Origin: Pseudomonadota bacterium
GTDB taxonomy: Bacteria > Pseudomonadota > Gammaproteobacteria > Steroidobacterales > Steroidobacteraceae
DNA: 6,260 nucleotides
Assembly: GCA_021817875.1 (NCBI GenBank)
Contig: JAKAFQ010000265.1
Span: 1 to 6,260 of the forward strand
Direction of reading: 5' to 3'
Both the position numbers and the translations under genes were made by a program. This document shows, piece by piece, positions 1-6,066 of this stretch. Under the pieces are notes generated by a model, which saw nothing but the letters and a program-made list of their open reading frames with translations, searched no databases and was not told the DNA's origin. Positions within the stretch are counted from its first letter, which is position 1; each line of letters starts with the position of its first letter.

Positions 1-256
1 TCGACTCCGTGTCCGCCGCCATGAGGAGCGCGGTTTCACGGTCCTTCATCAACTGGATGCTGTCCTGATTGATCTGGTTCGTGACGAGCATCCGGCGACC
101 GAGCAATTCATGCTGCGCCGTCAGCATCGTGATGGATTGCTCCATGCGACGCACGGCGAAGTCGGCATTGCGAAAGCCACCCGCAATCCGCATGAGATCG
201 CCGGTAATACGCGAAGCTAAATAGACACTAATCCCAACATCAAACATCTCGGCCAT
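1..256 (-). CDS. Tail tape measure protein, N-terminus only (3' end outside window)
   Basis: ATG 256 runs leftward to the window edge without a stop, giving 85 residues. It starts MAEMFDVGISVYLASRITGD and continues with a helical stretch containing LMRIAGGFRNADFAVRRMEQ and ITMLTAQHELLGRRM, followed by NQINQDSIQLMKDRETALL. A short beta-like start followed by long amphipathic helices is typical of tape measure proteins, which fix tail length and are ejected with the DNA. The location after chaperone and gp10-like genes agrees. GGAG (269-266) lies 9 bases upstream, and the preceding stop is only 3 bases away (TAG CAC ATG). The first 50 bases are more AT-rich than the surroundings and include a TTA codon. 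With only the first part visible, the length and any C-terminal domains cannot be judged. Confidence 0.75.
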   Translation of the reverse strand, partial: MAEMFDVGISVYLASRITGDLMRIAGGFRNADFAVRRMEQSITMLTAQHELLGRRMLVTNQINQDSIQLMKDRETALLMAADTES

Positions 257-259
257 GTG

Positions 260-739
260 CTAGCGCTCCATGCTCCGACCCCCCATCATCCCTTCGACGA
301 CGGCTTCCCCGATATCTTCCAAGCGCTCCCGAACCACCTCCAATCCCGCAGGCTCGAGGAAAGGACGCGCCGGCTGACTCACCGTCCCATATTCGAAATA
401 CTTGGCGTAGGGCACATTCGTGCCAATCTGCACCTCTTCGTCACTCACGACCAAGTGCTGGATGCTCTCCTGCATCTCCCCAGACTCGATACCCGGTGTG
501 TTCGCTTCTTTTCGCGCCAGCGTGGACGGGGCGAGCGGGGGCCAGGGCGGGAAACCAGCATGTCCCTGGCTCTGCGGGTGCCCCAAGTAGCTCTTGGCCC
601 GGTTCTCGATGAGACCGCCCAGCACGTCGAGCTCCGCGCGAAGCGCCTCGGGAACGCCCATACGCGCGGCGTCCTCGAGATGCGCAGCCATCTCCGCGAA
701 GTTTCGAAAACGATAGACGTGCCCGGTGAACCTAGACAT
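260..739 (-). CDS. HK97-gp10-like / virion morphogenesis-type tail completion protein
   Basis: 159 residues, ATG 739 to TAG 262-260. After an N-terminal helical part (residues 15-55, with EALRAELDVLGGLIENRAKS) come WPPLAPSTLARK (66-77), a GEM..SI segment (88-93), and VQIGTNVPYAKYFEYGT (103-119) followed by ARPFLEPAGLEV (124-135). 'W.PL...TLARK', 'G(S/T)N.PYA.YFE.GT' and 'RPFL.PA' in this order mark the HK97 gp10 / phage virion morphogenesis group, which takes part in joining or completing tails. It starts inside the last codons of the chaperone extension (8-base overlap) with GAGG 5 bases upstream, and ends 3 bases before the tape measure gene. The position between chaperone and tape measure is unusual, because such genes normally lie before the tube or sheath gene. 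Confidence 0.75.
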   Translation of the reverse strand: MSRFTGHVYRFRNFAEMAAHLEDAARMGVPEALRAELDVLGGLIENRAKSYLGHPQSQGHAGFPPWPPLAPSTLARKEANTPGIESGEMQESIQHLVVSDEEVQIGTNVPYAKYFEYGTVSQPARPFLEPAGLEVVRERLEDIGEAVVEGMMGGRSMER

Positions 740-944
740 GCGCTCCTCTCTGTGGCAGTGGAGGCGCTTCGGGCTTCGACATTTCCCCGGTATCCCAATT
801 CACGACAAAGCCCTCACTTTCCCGTGCCGCGTAGATGAACGCGGCACGCTCGAGAGGGCTCATCGCGCACGCTTCCGCCCAACTCACATGGCCCCCGGTG
901 GCTGCCACGCAAGTGCGGAAGGATGGGTCATTGCATATTTTTTT
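732..944 (-). CDS. C-terminal extension of the tail assembly chaperone, reached by a +1/-2 frame switch
   Basis: This frame has no usable start of its own. It becomes open at 944, right after a TAA at 947-945, and runs to TAG 734-732. Read after the A run it adds 68 residues beginning ICNDPSFRTC and containing SWAEACAMSPLERAAFIYAA and SEGFVVNWDTGEM. The 'W.EA..MSP.ER.AF..A..E.EG..(D/N)W' pattern is characteristic of the T-type domain of frameshifted tail chaperones. The fusion would be about 228 residues if one base is skipped after Lys160, or 229 with a -2 slip. A single missing A, at the level of transcript or true genome, would make the frame continuous. The stop overlaps the gp10-like start by 8 bases. 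An independent start at ATG 863 (43 residues) is possible but would remove the first part of the domain. The sequence and its place are convincing; the mechanism is inferred. Confidence 0.8.
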   Translation of the reverse strand, partial: KKICNDPSFRTCVAATGGHVSWAEACAMSPLERAAFIYAARESEGFVVNWDTGEMSKPEAPPLPQRGAHV

Positions 945-1419
945 TTACCATCGGCAGGTTTTCAGCCGATGGGGTGGGCCAGTAATGTTGGATGGCCCGC
1001 AAGACCGCGCGAATCCCTCCATCCGTCAATCGATCCGCCACGCCCTTGTACTGCGCGGCGTTGCCCACCATGATCCGCTCACCGTCGATCGAACGCACGT
1101 AGAGGAGCGCCTCGATCTGCGGCTGCAGGGCTGTGAGAGCCATCAGGCGGGCCGTGGTGCTCGCATCCTGCATCACCTCGGTCACTTCCGCGGCGATCAT
1201 CGTCACCAGAGCGGCGACAGAGCGCTGCGGAAGCCCGATCTCCACCACCCGGCCATCGGGAAGCTCCACCGCCTGGGCTTCCATCGTCGTCCGCGCCGTC
1301 TGGACAGAGGCAATCGCCTTGGCGATCGGATCCTCAGTGGGCACGGGCGCCGGTTCCGCAACCGAAGGTGACGGAGCGCCAGGCGGCCGAACAGAGATGC
1401 GATGCTTAGGTTCGCTCAT
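928..1419 (-). CDS. Tail assembly chaperone, short in-frame form (gpG / gpE analogue)
   Basis: 163 residues, ATG 1419 to TGA 930-928. Such chaperones bind the tape measure and tube subunits during tail assembly and are absent from the finished virion. After a Pro-rich flexible head (residues 10-30) come VELPDGRVVEIGLPQRSVAA (51-70), a helical region (71-105), YVRSIDGERI (107-116) and DRLTDGGIRAVLRAI (129-143). This arrangement of 'DGR(V)', 'SIDG' and a helix with 'GI.AV' is typical of the N-terminal part of chaperones encoded between tube and tape measure. The start directly follows the tube stop (TAAATG); AGG at 1430-1428 is the likely ribosome binding site. The last codons are GTA AAA AAA AAT ATG CAA TGA. 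The nine-A run there is the probable site of the switch into the extension frame. As in other tail gene clusters, two products (short and long) in unequal amounts are expected. Confidence 0.85.
   Translation of the reverse strand: MSEPKHRISVRPPGAPSPSVAEPAPVPTEDPIAKAIASVQTARTTMEAQAVELPDGRVVEIGLPQRSVAALVTMIAAEVTEVMQDASTTARLMALTALQPQIEALLYVRSIDGERIMVGNAAQYKGVADRLTDGGIRAVLRAIQHYWPTPSAENLPMVKKNMQ
938..946 (-). promoter_or_regulatory. Nine-A slippage tract at the chaperone frame junction
   Basis: On the coding strand 946-938 is A9, read as GTA AAA AAA AAT in the chaperone frame. The extension frame has a TAA at 947-945 just before it and the short frame ends at 930-928. The switch must therefore happen between about 944 and 928, a window that contains most of this tract. 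Loss of one A, or a -2 slip of lysine tRNA along the run, joins the two frames. A9 is long enough to be prone to RNA polymerase slippage as well as ribosome slippage. Confidence 0.75.
948..972 (-). promoter_or_regulatory. Perfect 8-bp stem-loop one base upstream of the A9 tract
   Basis: On the coding strand CCATCGGC (972-965) and GCCGATGG (955-948) are exact reverse complements with a 9-base loop (TGAAAACCT), six of eight pairs being G-C. One T separates the stem from the nine A's. The spacing resembles an intrinsic terminator, but the tract is A instead of U, so no termination is expected on this strand; on the other strand the T run precedes the hairpin, so it is not a terminator there either. 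A role in stimulating slippage on the A run is inferred. Confidence 0.65.
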
Positions 1420-1908
1420 TTACGCTACCTGTGAGATGAGGGCCTGGGGACCAGCCACGACGATCATGTCCCGGGCATCGAAGGTGAGGCTCTGCTCCAC
1501 CGCCGCACGCGCCCGGAACCGGCCGAACTGCGGTCGCGTGAAGACGCACTGCGTGAAGAGATACTCATCGAGGGATCCGTCGATGTTGCTCACGCCCACC
1601 TGGATATTCCACTTCGGGCTCCCGCCTGCGAAGAAGTACGCGGACATCGTGGCGAAGATGCCGGTCAACCCGCCGAAAACCCGGGTGAAGTTGAGCGAGC
1701 CGGTCCAACCCACAAAGTAGTTCTCGAGGACGGGCTTGCCGCCATCCGTGATGGGCTCCGCGATGATGGCCTCGGCCTTCTGCTCCGCGGTGACTTCCAT
1801 GAGAAGTCCCAGCGCATCGGCCGGCAGCGTCTGACCAGTCGGCAAATACGTGAGAATCACCGAGGCATTCGGGCCAAGGTTGAAACCGTTACTGACGAAC
1901 GTTGCCAT
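1420..1908 (-). CDS. Tail tube protein
   Basis: 162 residues, ATG 1908 to TAA 1422-1420. It would polymerise into the inner tube inside the sheath, through which DNA and the tape measure pass. The identification rests on size, on the position immediately after the sheath gene, and on a beta-rich sequence with a KPVLENYFVGWTGSLNFTRV segment (residues 58-77), a YFFAGGSPKWNIQVGV segment (91-106) and a C-terminal stretch FRARAAVEQSLTFDARDMIV (131-150) resembling the strands that build the tube ring. The start codon follows the sheath stop without a gap (TAAATG), with AGGGGA (1919-1914) 5 bases upstream inside the end of the sheath gene. The next gene begins in the same way after its own TAA, so sheath, tube and chaperone appear translationally coupled. 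Confidence 0.85.
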   Translation of the reverse strand: MATFVSNGFNLGPNASVILTYLPTGQTLPADALGLLMEVTAEQKAEAIIAEPITDGGKPVLENYFVGWTGSLNFTRVFGGLTGIFATMSAYFFAGGSPKWNIQVGVSNIDGSLDEYLFTQCVFTRPQFGRFRARAAVEQSLTFDARDMIVVAGPQALISQVA

Positions 1909-3540
1909 TTAGGTCCCCTGCAAAGCGGACGTGAGAGTGGAACCGGAAGTGACGACCGTGGTGCCACCGGTCAACTGCGCCACGAAGTACCAGACCGATG
2001 ACAGATAGGTCAGCGTGATGTACACGTAGCAGATGTGGGCTGCAATCGATGCGGCGGAATTGTTCCCGAGATCGCACTGCACGTTGTACCCGTCGATCAT
2101 CCCCTGTTCCACCTGCTGCTGGAACTCGGAATTGAAAGTGGTTCGGACGGAAGCGCGGAACTTGTCCCCCGGATTCTGCGACTGGAGCTGCCCCACGTAA
2201 GGACCGCTCATCTTCGCGATGGTGTAGGATTCGAAGTTCGTCATGCGTGCAAACTCGACCGGACCCTCAGTCTGGTTGGTCTGCATCGCCGTGTTGACGC
2301 CCGTCCGGAATCCGAAGTACGAACCGCCCGGGCACGGGTTCGTGATGAACATGATGCCGGCGCTGTTCAACTGTCCGACTTCGATGTCGGAATAGGGCTG
2401 GTTGACCCCGCTCGAGGGGTTGAACCGCTCAGTTCCGATCACGCCATACACCGGCTTGTTGAGCGGTGATTCCTCCGGAGAGAGCGTCAGGATTCGTCCC
2501 ACCGCAATCGCGATGGGATCCGTCAGACGCACCTGGTTATTCACAGAGTCGAAGACGTAGAGCCAATCCTTGAGGGCGTTCACTTGGTAATCGGCCACGC
2601 CATACCCTTGCAGATCCGTCACGGCCGTCGAGCTGTCGGTACCTGTCGGGAACACGAATGAGAACTGCGCCCCGATCGAATCCGCGAACGTCTGTAGCGC
2701 CGCGTAGACGGTATTGTCCGTGAGTCCTGCAACCCAGAACTCACTCGGTGCCGGAGTGAGCCCCTGCAAAGCGTAGGCCCCCGTGTACGGCGCGGAAGCA
2801 TCCGAGCCGAGCAATTCCGCCGAGGTGACAGCGCTTCGTCCGTCGAGTCCGCCCGCCAGAGCGAAAACCCCGAGCGCCGGGGGATGCGTCGAGCTCGCCA
2901 CCGTGAACCGGGCGAGCTGCGAAGGTCCACGCACCCCGGAGATGCCGTTGACGAGCGCAGCCGACAAAGCCGCCCAGAACGCCCCGGTACTGGTTGGCAG
3001 ATTCGGGAAGACCTCCACGTACCCATTGGCAAAGCCCATGAGCGTCACAGTGGCGGTATTAGCCGCGCCCCCTGCCGCAATGGAGATCTTCACCAAGTTC
3101 CCCATGGTGCCCGAATAAAGGGCTTTCAGGGTCCCTCCCGAGGCCGGCGTGGGGGTCGTCGTGTCGTTCAAAGTTACCGAAGCCGCGACATCCGTGCCAT
3201 CCGAGACCCGAACCCCCCAAATCCCGATCGGCGCATTCGAACCTTGTGACTGATTAAATGCGTTTGTAAGTGCCCAACACAGATCGTACGGATCCACGCC
3301 ACCCGAGGGTCCGCCCTTGACCGAAGCCGAGGAAAGGAGCCCAAACGACTGGGTGGCCTGCATCTGACTGCCCATGAGCACCGGCACATTGAGCGGCCCC
3401 CAGGAGCCCGTCCCGATGACCCCGCCGATATTGGTCTGCACCCCCGAAGGGAGCGGCGGCGGCGGCGAGTTGACGACATAGACATCGGGCGCACTCAGGG
3501 ATGCGCTGTTGAAGCTCGAAGAGCTTAGTATCTGTGGCAT
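1909..3540 (-). CDS. Contractile tail sheath protein
   Basis: 543 residues, ATG 3540 to TAA 1911-1909. This is the outer contractile layer of the tail, assembled around the tube and shortened on infection. The N-terminal part shows the sheath pattern: residues 39-66 (GGVIGTGSWGPLNVPVLM, then the FG at 66-67), DPYDL at 83-87, and IWGVRVSDGTDVAAS at 107-121. Residues 228-240 (LAGGLDGRSAVTS), the TGAYAL segment at 253-258 and KPVYGVIGT at 362-370 belong to the variable middle domain. Residues 431-451 (ARMTNFESYTIAKMSGPYVG) and the helix-rich stretch 460-485 form the conserved C-terminal domain that links subunits. The length is typical of myophage sheaths. A PPPPLP run at residues 26-31, near the N-terminal arm, comes from a GCC repeat. 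It is followed directly by the tube gene (TAA then ATG), the standard sheath-tube order. The symbol is left empty because naming differs between phages. Confidence 0.93.
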   Translation of the reverse strand: MPQILSSSSFNSASLSAPDVYVVNSPPPPLPSGVQTNIGGVIGTGSWGPLNVPVLMGSQMQATQSFGLLSSASVKGGPSGGVDPYDLCWALTNAFNQSQGSNAPIGIWGVRVSDGTDVAASVTLNDTTTPTPASGGTLKALYSGTMGNLVKISIAAGGAANTATVTLMGFANGYVEVFPNLPTSTGAFWAALSAALVNGISGVRGPSQLARFTVASSTHPPALGVFALAGGLDGRSAVTSAELLGSDASAPYTGAYALQGLTPAPSEFWVAGLTDNTVYAALQTFADSIGAQFSFVFPTGTDSSTAVTDLQGYGVADYQVNALKDWLYVFDSVNNQVRLTDPIAIAVGRILTLSPEESPLNKPVYGVIGTERFNPSSGVNQPYSDIEVGQLNSAGIMFITNPCPGGSYFGFRTGVNTAMQTNQTEGPVEFARMTNFESYTIAKMSGPYVGQLQSQNPGDKFRASVRTTFNSEFQQQVEQGMIDGYNVQCDLGNNSAASIAAHICYVYITLTYLSSVWYFVAQLTGGTTVVTSGSTLTSALQGT

Positions 3541-3579
3541 CTCATCCTCGCTTCTTAAGCATCCCGAACTCTAGCACAA
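3541..3579. other. Only intergenic gap in the window (39 bases), carrying the sheath gene ribosome binding site
   Basis: This short spacer separates the stop of the 285-residue gene from the sheath ATG. On the coding strand it ends GAGGATGAG before ATG 3540, so GAGG (3549-3546) is the sheath Shine-Dalgarno, 5 bases from the start. A small GCTT-AAG-AAGC hairpin (4 bp) is present, but it is too weak and lacks a U-run, so I do not call a terminator. I see no convincing -35/-10 promoter pair. The better ribosome binding site than at neighbouring junctions would fit the high demand for sheath protein. Confidence 0.5.
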
Positions 3580-4437
3580 CTACACTCCCGTGACACTTCC
3601 GGTGGTCGAAGGCAGGAAGGAAAGGACCGACCAGAGGGTTTCCTCCGCGGTCTGCCCATACTCGAGCGTCCCCCGGAAGCACCACCGATAGAGCCCCCGG
3701 TTCACGTCATCGTCGATGAACCGATCGGACATTCTGCGGATCCGTACCCAGGTCTCATCAGTTCCCGAAAGCCCCTGCGCGCCGAAATGAGAATCGAGGT
3801 ATACGAGCTGCTGCTCGACGGGCCGCGCTACGGCGACGCGCTGCGCATCACTCCCCGCCCACACATCGATCTGCACATCACGCACCAAGCGACCCACTTC
3901 CGTATACCGCGTCGCGATGTTCCCGACGTTCGATGCAATCCGAAGAAGGGCCGTCGTGAGATTGGTCAGGGTCACCACGACCCCGCTCGCAATGGCGCTC
4001 ACCCAGGAAGCCAAGCTCGCATTCACCGCAGCGGCGAGTTTCGTGGCCATCGTAGTGGGCGTGTCCGTGGCGCTCGCGGTCGCGGTCGCCGTCTCGACTT
4101 TCTGCCCGTTCCCCAACACCACTGAGACTGCATCATTCGTAACAATCGTTCCCCCAAGTGTCACCGTCACCGTCGTGCTGAGCAGGGGCTCTGAAACCGC
4201 GCTCGTAATACCCGCTGGGGTGGCGACTTCATTGACGACGTTCAGCAAGAATCGTGAATCATCTCGTGAGAATCCAAAATCGTAGAGACTGATGAAGCTG
4301 TTCGAACTCTTGGCGACCTGGTTCAACAGTGCCTGCTCAGTGGGCCAGCCATTGAATACGGAAGGGCTCGGCGTCACACCCGCAACCGCGATCTCCAACT
4401 GATCCTGAAGCACATTGTAGGCGTCGCGCGCAAACAT
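3580..4437 (-). CDS. Putative tail terminator-like / neck protein with a beta-rich insert (285 aa)
   Basis: ATG 4437 to TAG 3582-3580. The N-terminus (MFARDAYNVLQDQLEIAVAG, then PSVFNGWPTEQALLNQ) and the C-terminal part (residues 180-275, with RLVRDVQIDVWAGSDAQRVA and YRWCFRGTLEYGQ) look like two halves of one domain. 'QIDVWAGSDAQR' recalls the 'xxVxVWAxxxxxRxxI' strand-helix segment of proteins that cap phage tails, and the position directly before the sheath gene agrees with that role. Between the halves, residues about 85-175 form a Thr/Ala/Val-rich insert (TVTVTLGGTIVTNDAVSVVL and DTPTTMATKLAAAVNASLAS) that resembles the insert in the 278-residue neck protein. The gene starts through a one-base stop/start overlap (TGATG) with no strong ribosome binding site, so it probably depends on reinitiation. 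The terminator assignment is inference. Confidence 0.68.
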   Translation of the reverse strand: MFARDAYNVLQDQLEIAVAGVTPSPSVFNGWPTEQALLNQVAKSSNSFISLYDFGFSRDDSRFLLNVVNEVATPAGITSAVSEPLLSTTVTVTLGGTIVTNDAVSVVLGNGQKVETATATASATDTPTTMATKLAAAVNASLASWVSAIASGVVVTLTNLTTALLRIASNVGNIATRYTEVGRLVRDVQIDVWAGSDAQRVAVARPVEQQLVYLDSHFGAQGLSGTDETWVRIRRMSDRFIDDDVNRGLYRWCFRGTLEYGQTAEETLWSVLSFLPSTTGSVTGV

Positions 4438-5237
4438 CAGGTCTGCATTCCCACGCGCTCGACGCCGAGCTGCGATCCCGAGAAGCCCACCATCTGCTCA
4501 TACGGTACCTGTACGAAATATCGTGAGCCGTCCTGGAACTCGAGCTGATCGCCCTCTTCGAAAGTAAAACCATTGAGCGGCGGCACGTAGATGAAATACT
4601 CCACCACCTGACTCGTCGTCGGAATGGACTTGATCAACTCGCCACGCCATCGAGGCATGACCGAAATACCCACCGGAACCTGTGCCGGCGTCGCCCCGAC
4701 CGCCCCTACGGAAAACACCCCGTTCGACAGCACGACCGGCGATGCCGCGTTCGTATCCGCCGAGAAATACCCATTCGCGGGAGCCGCCGCCATGCGGTAA
4801 ATGGATGCAATCCGATCGAGCCGCGCGCCGATGGACTTCTTGATCGGGCCATGGAATGCGAGGCAGAACGCATCGATCTCGACGGTGGGAAAAGGTACCC
4901 GCGTCGCACCCGCCCCGTAACCCGTTGTACCATAGGGGATATACGCCGAGTCAGTACTGACGAACACATCCCCTACGATGAACGGGGTCATGTCCGCGAT
5001 GATGTCATAGAGCGGGATCTTGACGTTCGTTCCTTCGAAGGACCCCCGAAACGCTCCGGCCGGCTTCTGCATGAAATAGACGGGCCATCCGGCGTTCACC
5101 TGGTTCACATTGTCCAGGTAATTCGCCGCGCCGCTCGTCGTGAGCGGACGATATACCGCGTAGTTGACGCCCAAATGCTTTGAGGCCATTCCGCGGCCTC
5201 GATCGATCAGATACTGGATGTGATCCGCGTCAGGCAT
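4437..5237 (-). CDS. Putative neck / minor tail structural protein (266 aa)
   Basis: ATG 5237 to TGA 4439-4437, 266 residues. The N-terminus is helical (IQYLIDRGRGMASKHLGVNY) and is followed by an AVYRPL segment. This layout, a basic amphipathic helix then 'YRP', resembles a group of uncharacterised proteins located just before tail genes in proteobacterial phages. Residues 85-130 form a beta-rich core (MTPFIVGDVFV and VEIDAFCLAFHG). Residues 155-195 are small-residue-rich, and 215-260 are again beta-rich (GFTFEEGDQLEFQDGSRYFV). By position and beta-rich composition it could be a head-tail stopper or a connection protein, but this is inference. The start overlaps the upstream gene by 8 bases and its Shine-Dalgarno match is weak (GGGG about 9 bases upstream), so coupling to the upstream gene is likely. 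Its stop shares one base with the next ATG (TGATG). Confidence 0.7.
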   Translation of the reverse strand: MPDADHIQYLIDRGRGMASKHLGVNYAVYRPLTTSGAANYLDNVNQVNAGWPVYFMQKPAGAFRGSFEGTNVKIPLYDIIADMTPFIVGDVFVSTDSAYIPYGTTGYGAGATRVPFPTVEIDAFCLAFHGPIKKSIGARLDRIASIYRMAAAPANGYFSADTNAASPVVLSNGVFSVGAVGATPAQVPVGISVMPRWRGELIKSIPTTSQVVEYFIYVPPLNGFTFEEGDQLEFQDGSRYFVQVPYEQMVGFSGSQLGVERVGMQT

Positions 5238-6066
5238 AGCTCAATGCCCCGTGGCGCTTTGCATCCAATGTTCGATCGGGATCGAGGGGAACACCCAGGA
5301 AATCCGCCAGCCGGCCTTGCCACATTCGATAAAGGGAATACCGCTGCCCAAGCTCATTCGAACGGCCTTTCCACACGTCCGCCTGGATCGTATCAAGATT
5401 ACCGCTCGCCGCCGCATACGCACCTTCCAAGACATCGAGAATCGGAAGATACCCGTACACCGGCGTCGAGATGTTGGGTGAGGCAGCCGAAGCCAGGGAC
5501 GCCACGGGCGGCAATTGTGTGCCGTGCGAGGTGATCTGTGGGTAAAGCGCACCAGAACCTGAAGCAGCGATGGTGAACGAAACTGGGCTCTCGAATGCGA
5601 CCTGCGGCACCGGAATTGCCTGCTGCGAATAAGGGCCAGTTCCAAAAGGGGTTACCGCGAGGATGCCCGCGGCCTGGAGCACGGGATTCAACTGCGCGGC
5701 GGAGGCCAGGAGATTGCACAGCGTCAACCGCGCATCGACACCATTGACAGGCGCCGGGGCCGTCGCGGTAATCGTCTGAGGGGACGCGATATTGCCATTC
5801 GAGAGCGTAACCGACACGGTATCGCCGGCATTCGGCTGCGGACCAATGAGCGCTACCGCGCCGATGGCGTTGCCCAGAAGGATCGATTCCTCCACCGGGT
5901 CCAGGTTGTTCATCTTGAACTCGAGCCGGCCATAAGTCTGAAAGAACCGGTACCCGATGAACCCCGAAGCCAATGCGCCCCCGGCCGGTGAAGTCGTGAT
6001 GAGGCCAATTACCGGATAGCAGAGATGCCGGCGTACAGAAACTTTCGACTCACTTGTCAGCGCCAC
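5230..6066 (-). CDS. Putative head-tail connection (neck) protein with a beta-rich insert
   Basis: 278 residues if translation starts at GTG 6066. I chose this start because GGAG lies 6 bases upstream and because it gives the natural N-terminus M-ALTSESKVSVRRHLCYPVI. A TTG at 6078 would add four residues but has no ribosome binding site. Residues 5-60 form a compact N-terminal part (GFIGYRFFQTYGRLEFKMNN). Residues about 65-185 are a Thr/Ser/Val-rich, probably beta-structured segment (NAGDTVSVTLSNG). Residues 205-265 look alpha-helical and contain VWKGRSNELGQRYSLYRMWQ and RLADFLGVP. Helical segments of this kind occur in phage adaptor proteins, and the place between a head-side small gene and the sheath fits a neck role, but I have no specific family match. 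It overlaps the following gene by 8 bases. The segment around residues 82-140 resembles part of the 285-residue protein encoded two genes downstream. Confidence 0.7.
   Translation of the reverse strand: MALTSESKVSVRRHLCYPVIGLITTSPAGGALASGFIGYRFFQTYGRLEFKMNNLDPVEESILLGNAIGAVALIGPQPNAGDTVSVTLSNGNIASPQTITATAPAPVNGVDARLTLCNLLASAAQLNPVLQAAGILAVTPFGTGPYSQQAIPVPQVAFESPVSFTIAASGSGALYPQITSHGTQLPPVASLASAASPNISTPVYGYLPILDVLEGAYAAASGNLDTIQADVWKGRSNELGQRYSLYRMWQGRLADFLGVPLDPDRTLDAKRHGALSYA

Noticed and set aside
445..798. Minus-strand frame of 117 codons overlapping the chaperone extension and gp10-like gene
   Set aside because: It is Arg/Ser-rich and lies in a different frame from both the extension (SWAEACAM...) and the gp10-like protein, which explain the region better.
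257..838. Long plus-strand open frame of 193 codons opposite the gp10-like gene
   Set aside because: It is antisense to a gene with clear family motifs, has a His/Arg/Pro-rich composition typical of GC-rich shadow frames, and lacks a ribosome binding site.
861..908. Independent translation starts for the chaperone extension (GTG 908, GTG 887, ATG 863)
   Set aside because: The GTGs have no Shine-Dalgarno. ATG 863 has only a weak GGAAG and would omit the SWAEACA part of the domain. The frame opening exactly in the A run argues for a switch instead.
938..972. Intrinsic terminator at the hairpin next to the T9/A9 run
   Set aside because: On the coding strand the hairpin is followed by A's rather than U's. 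On the plus strand the T run comes before the stem. Neither orientation has terminator order, and it lies inside an operon.
835..1720. Plus-strand open frames of 178 and 195 codons opposite the chaperone and tube genes
   Set aside because: Both are shadows of recognised minus-strand genes, overlap one another in different frames and show low-complexity Arg/His/Ser content.
3455..3468. GGC repeat in the sheath gene as a possible regulatory or variable tract
   Set aside because: It encodes PPPP in a flexible N-terminal arm and is too short (four to five units) to claim phase variation, and triplet changes would not shift the frame.
3550..3560. Small GCTT-AAG-AAGC hairpin in the gap before the sheath gene
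   Set aside because: Only 4 bp with a 3-base loop and no U-run; expected by chance.
4065..4100. Short tandem GCGACC-type repeat within the 285-residue gene
   Set aside because: It encodes the TATATA part of a Thr/Ala-rich strand; two or three imperfect units are not a significant repeat.
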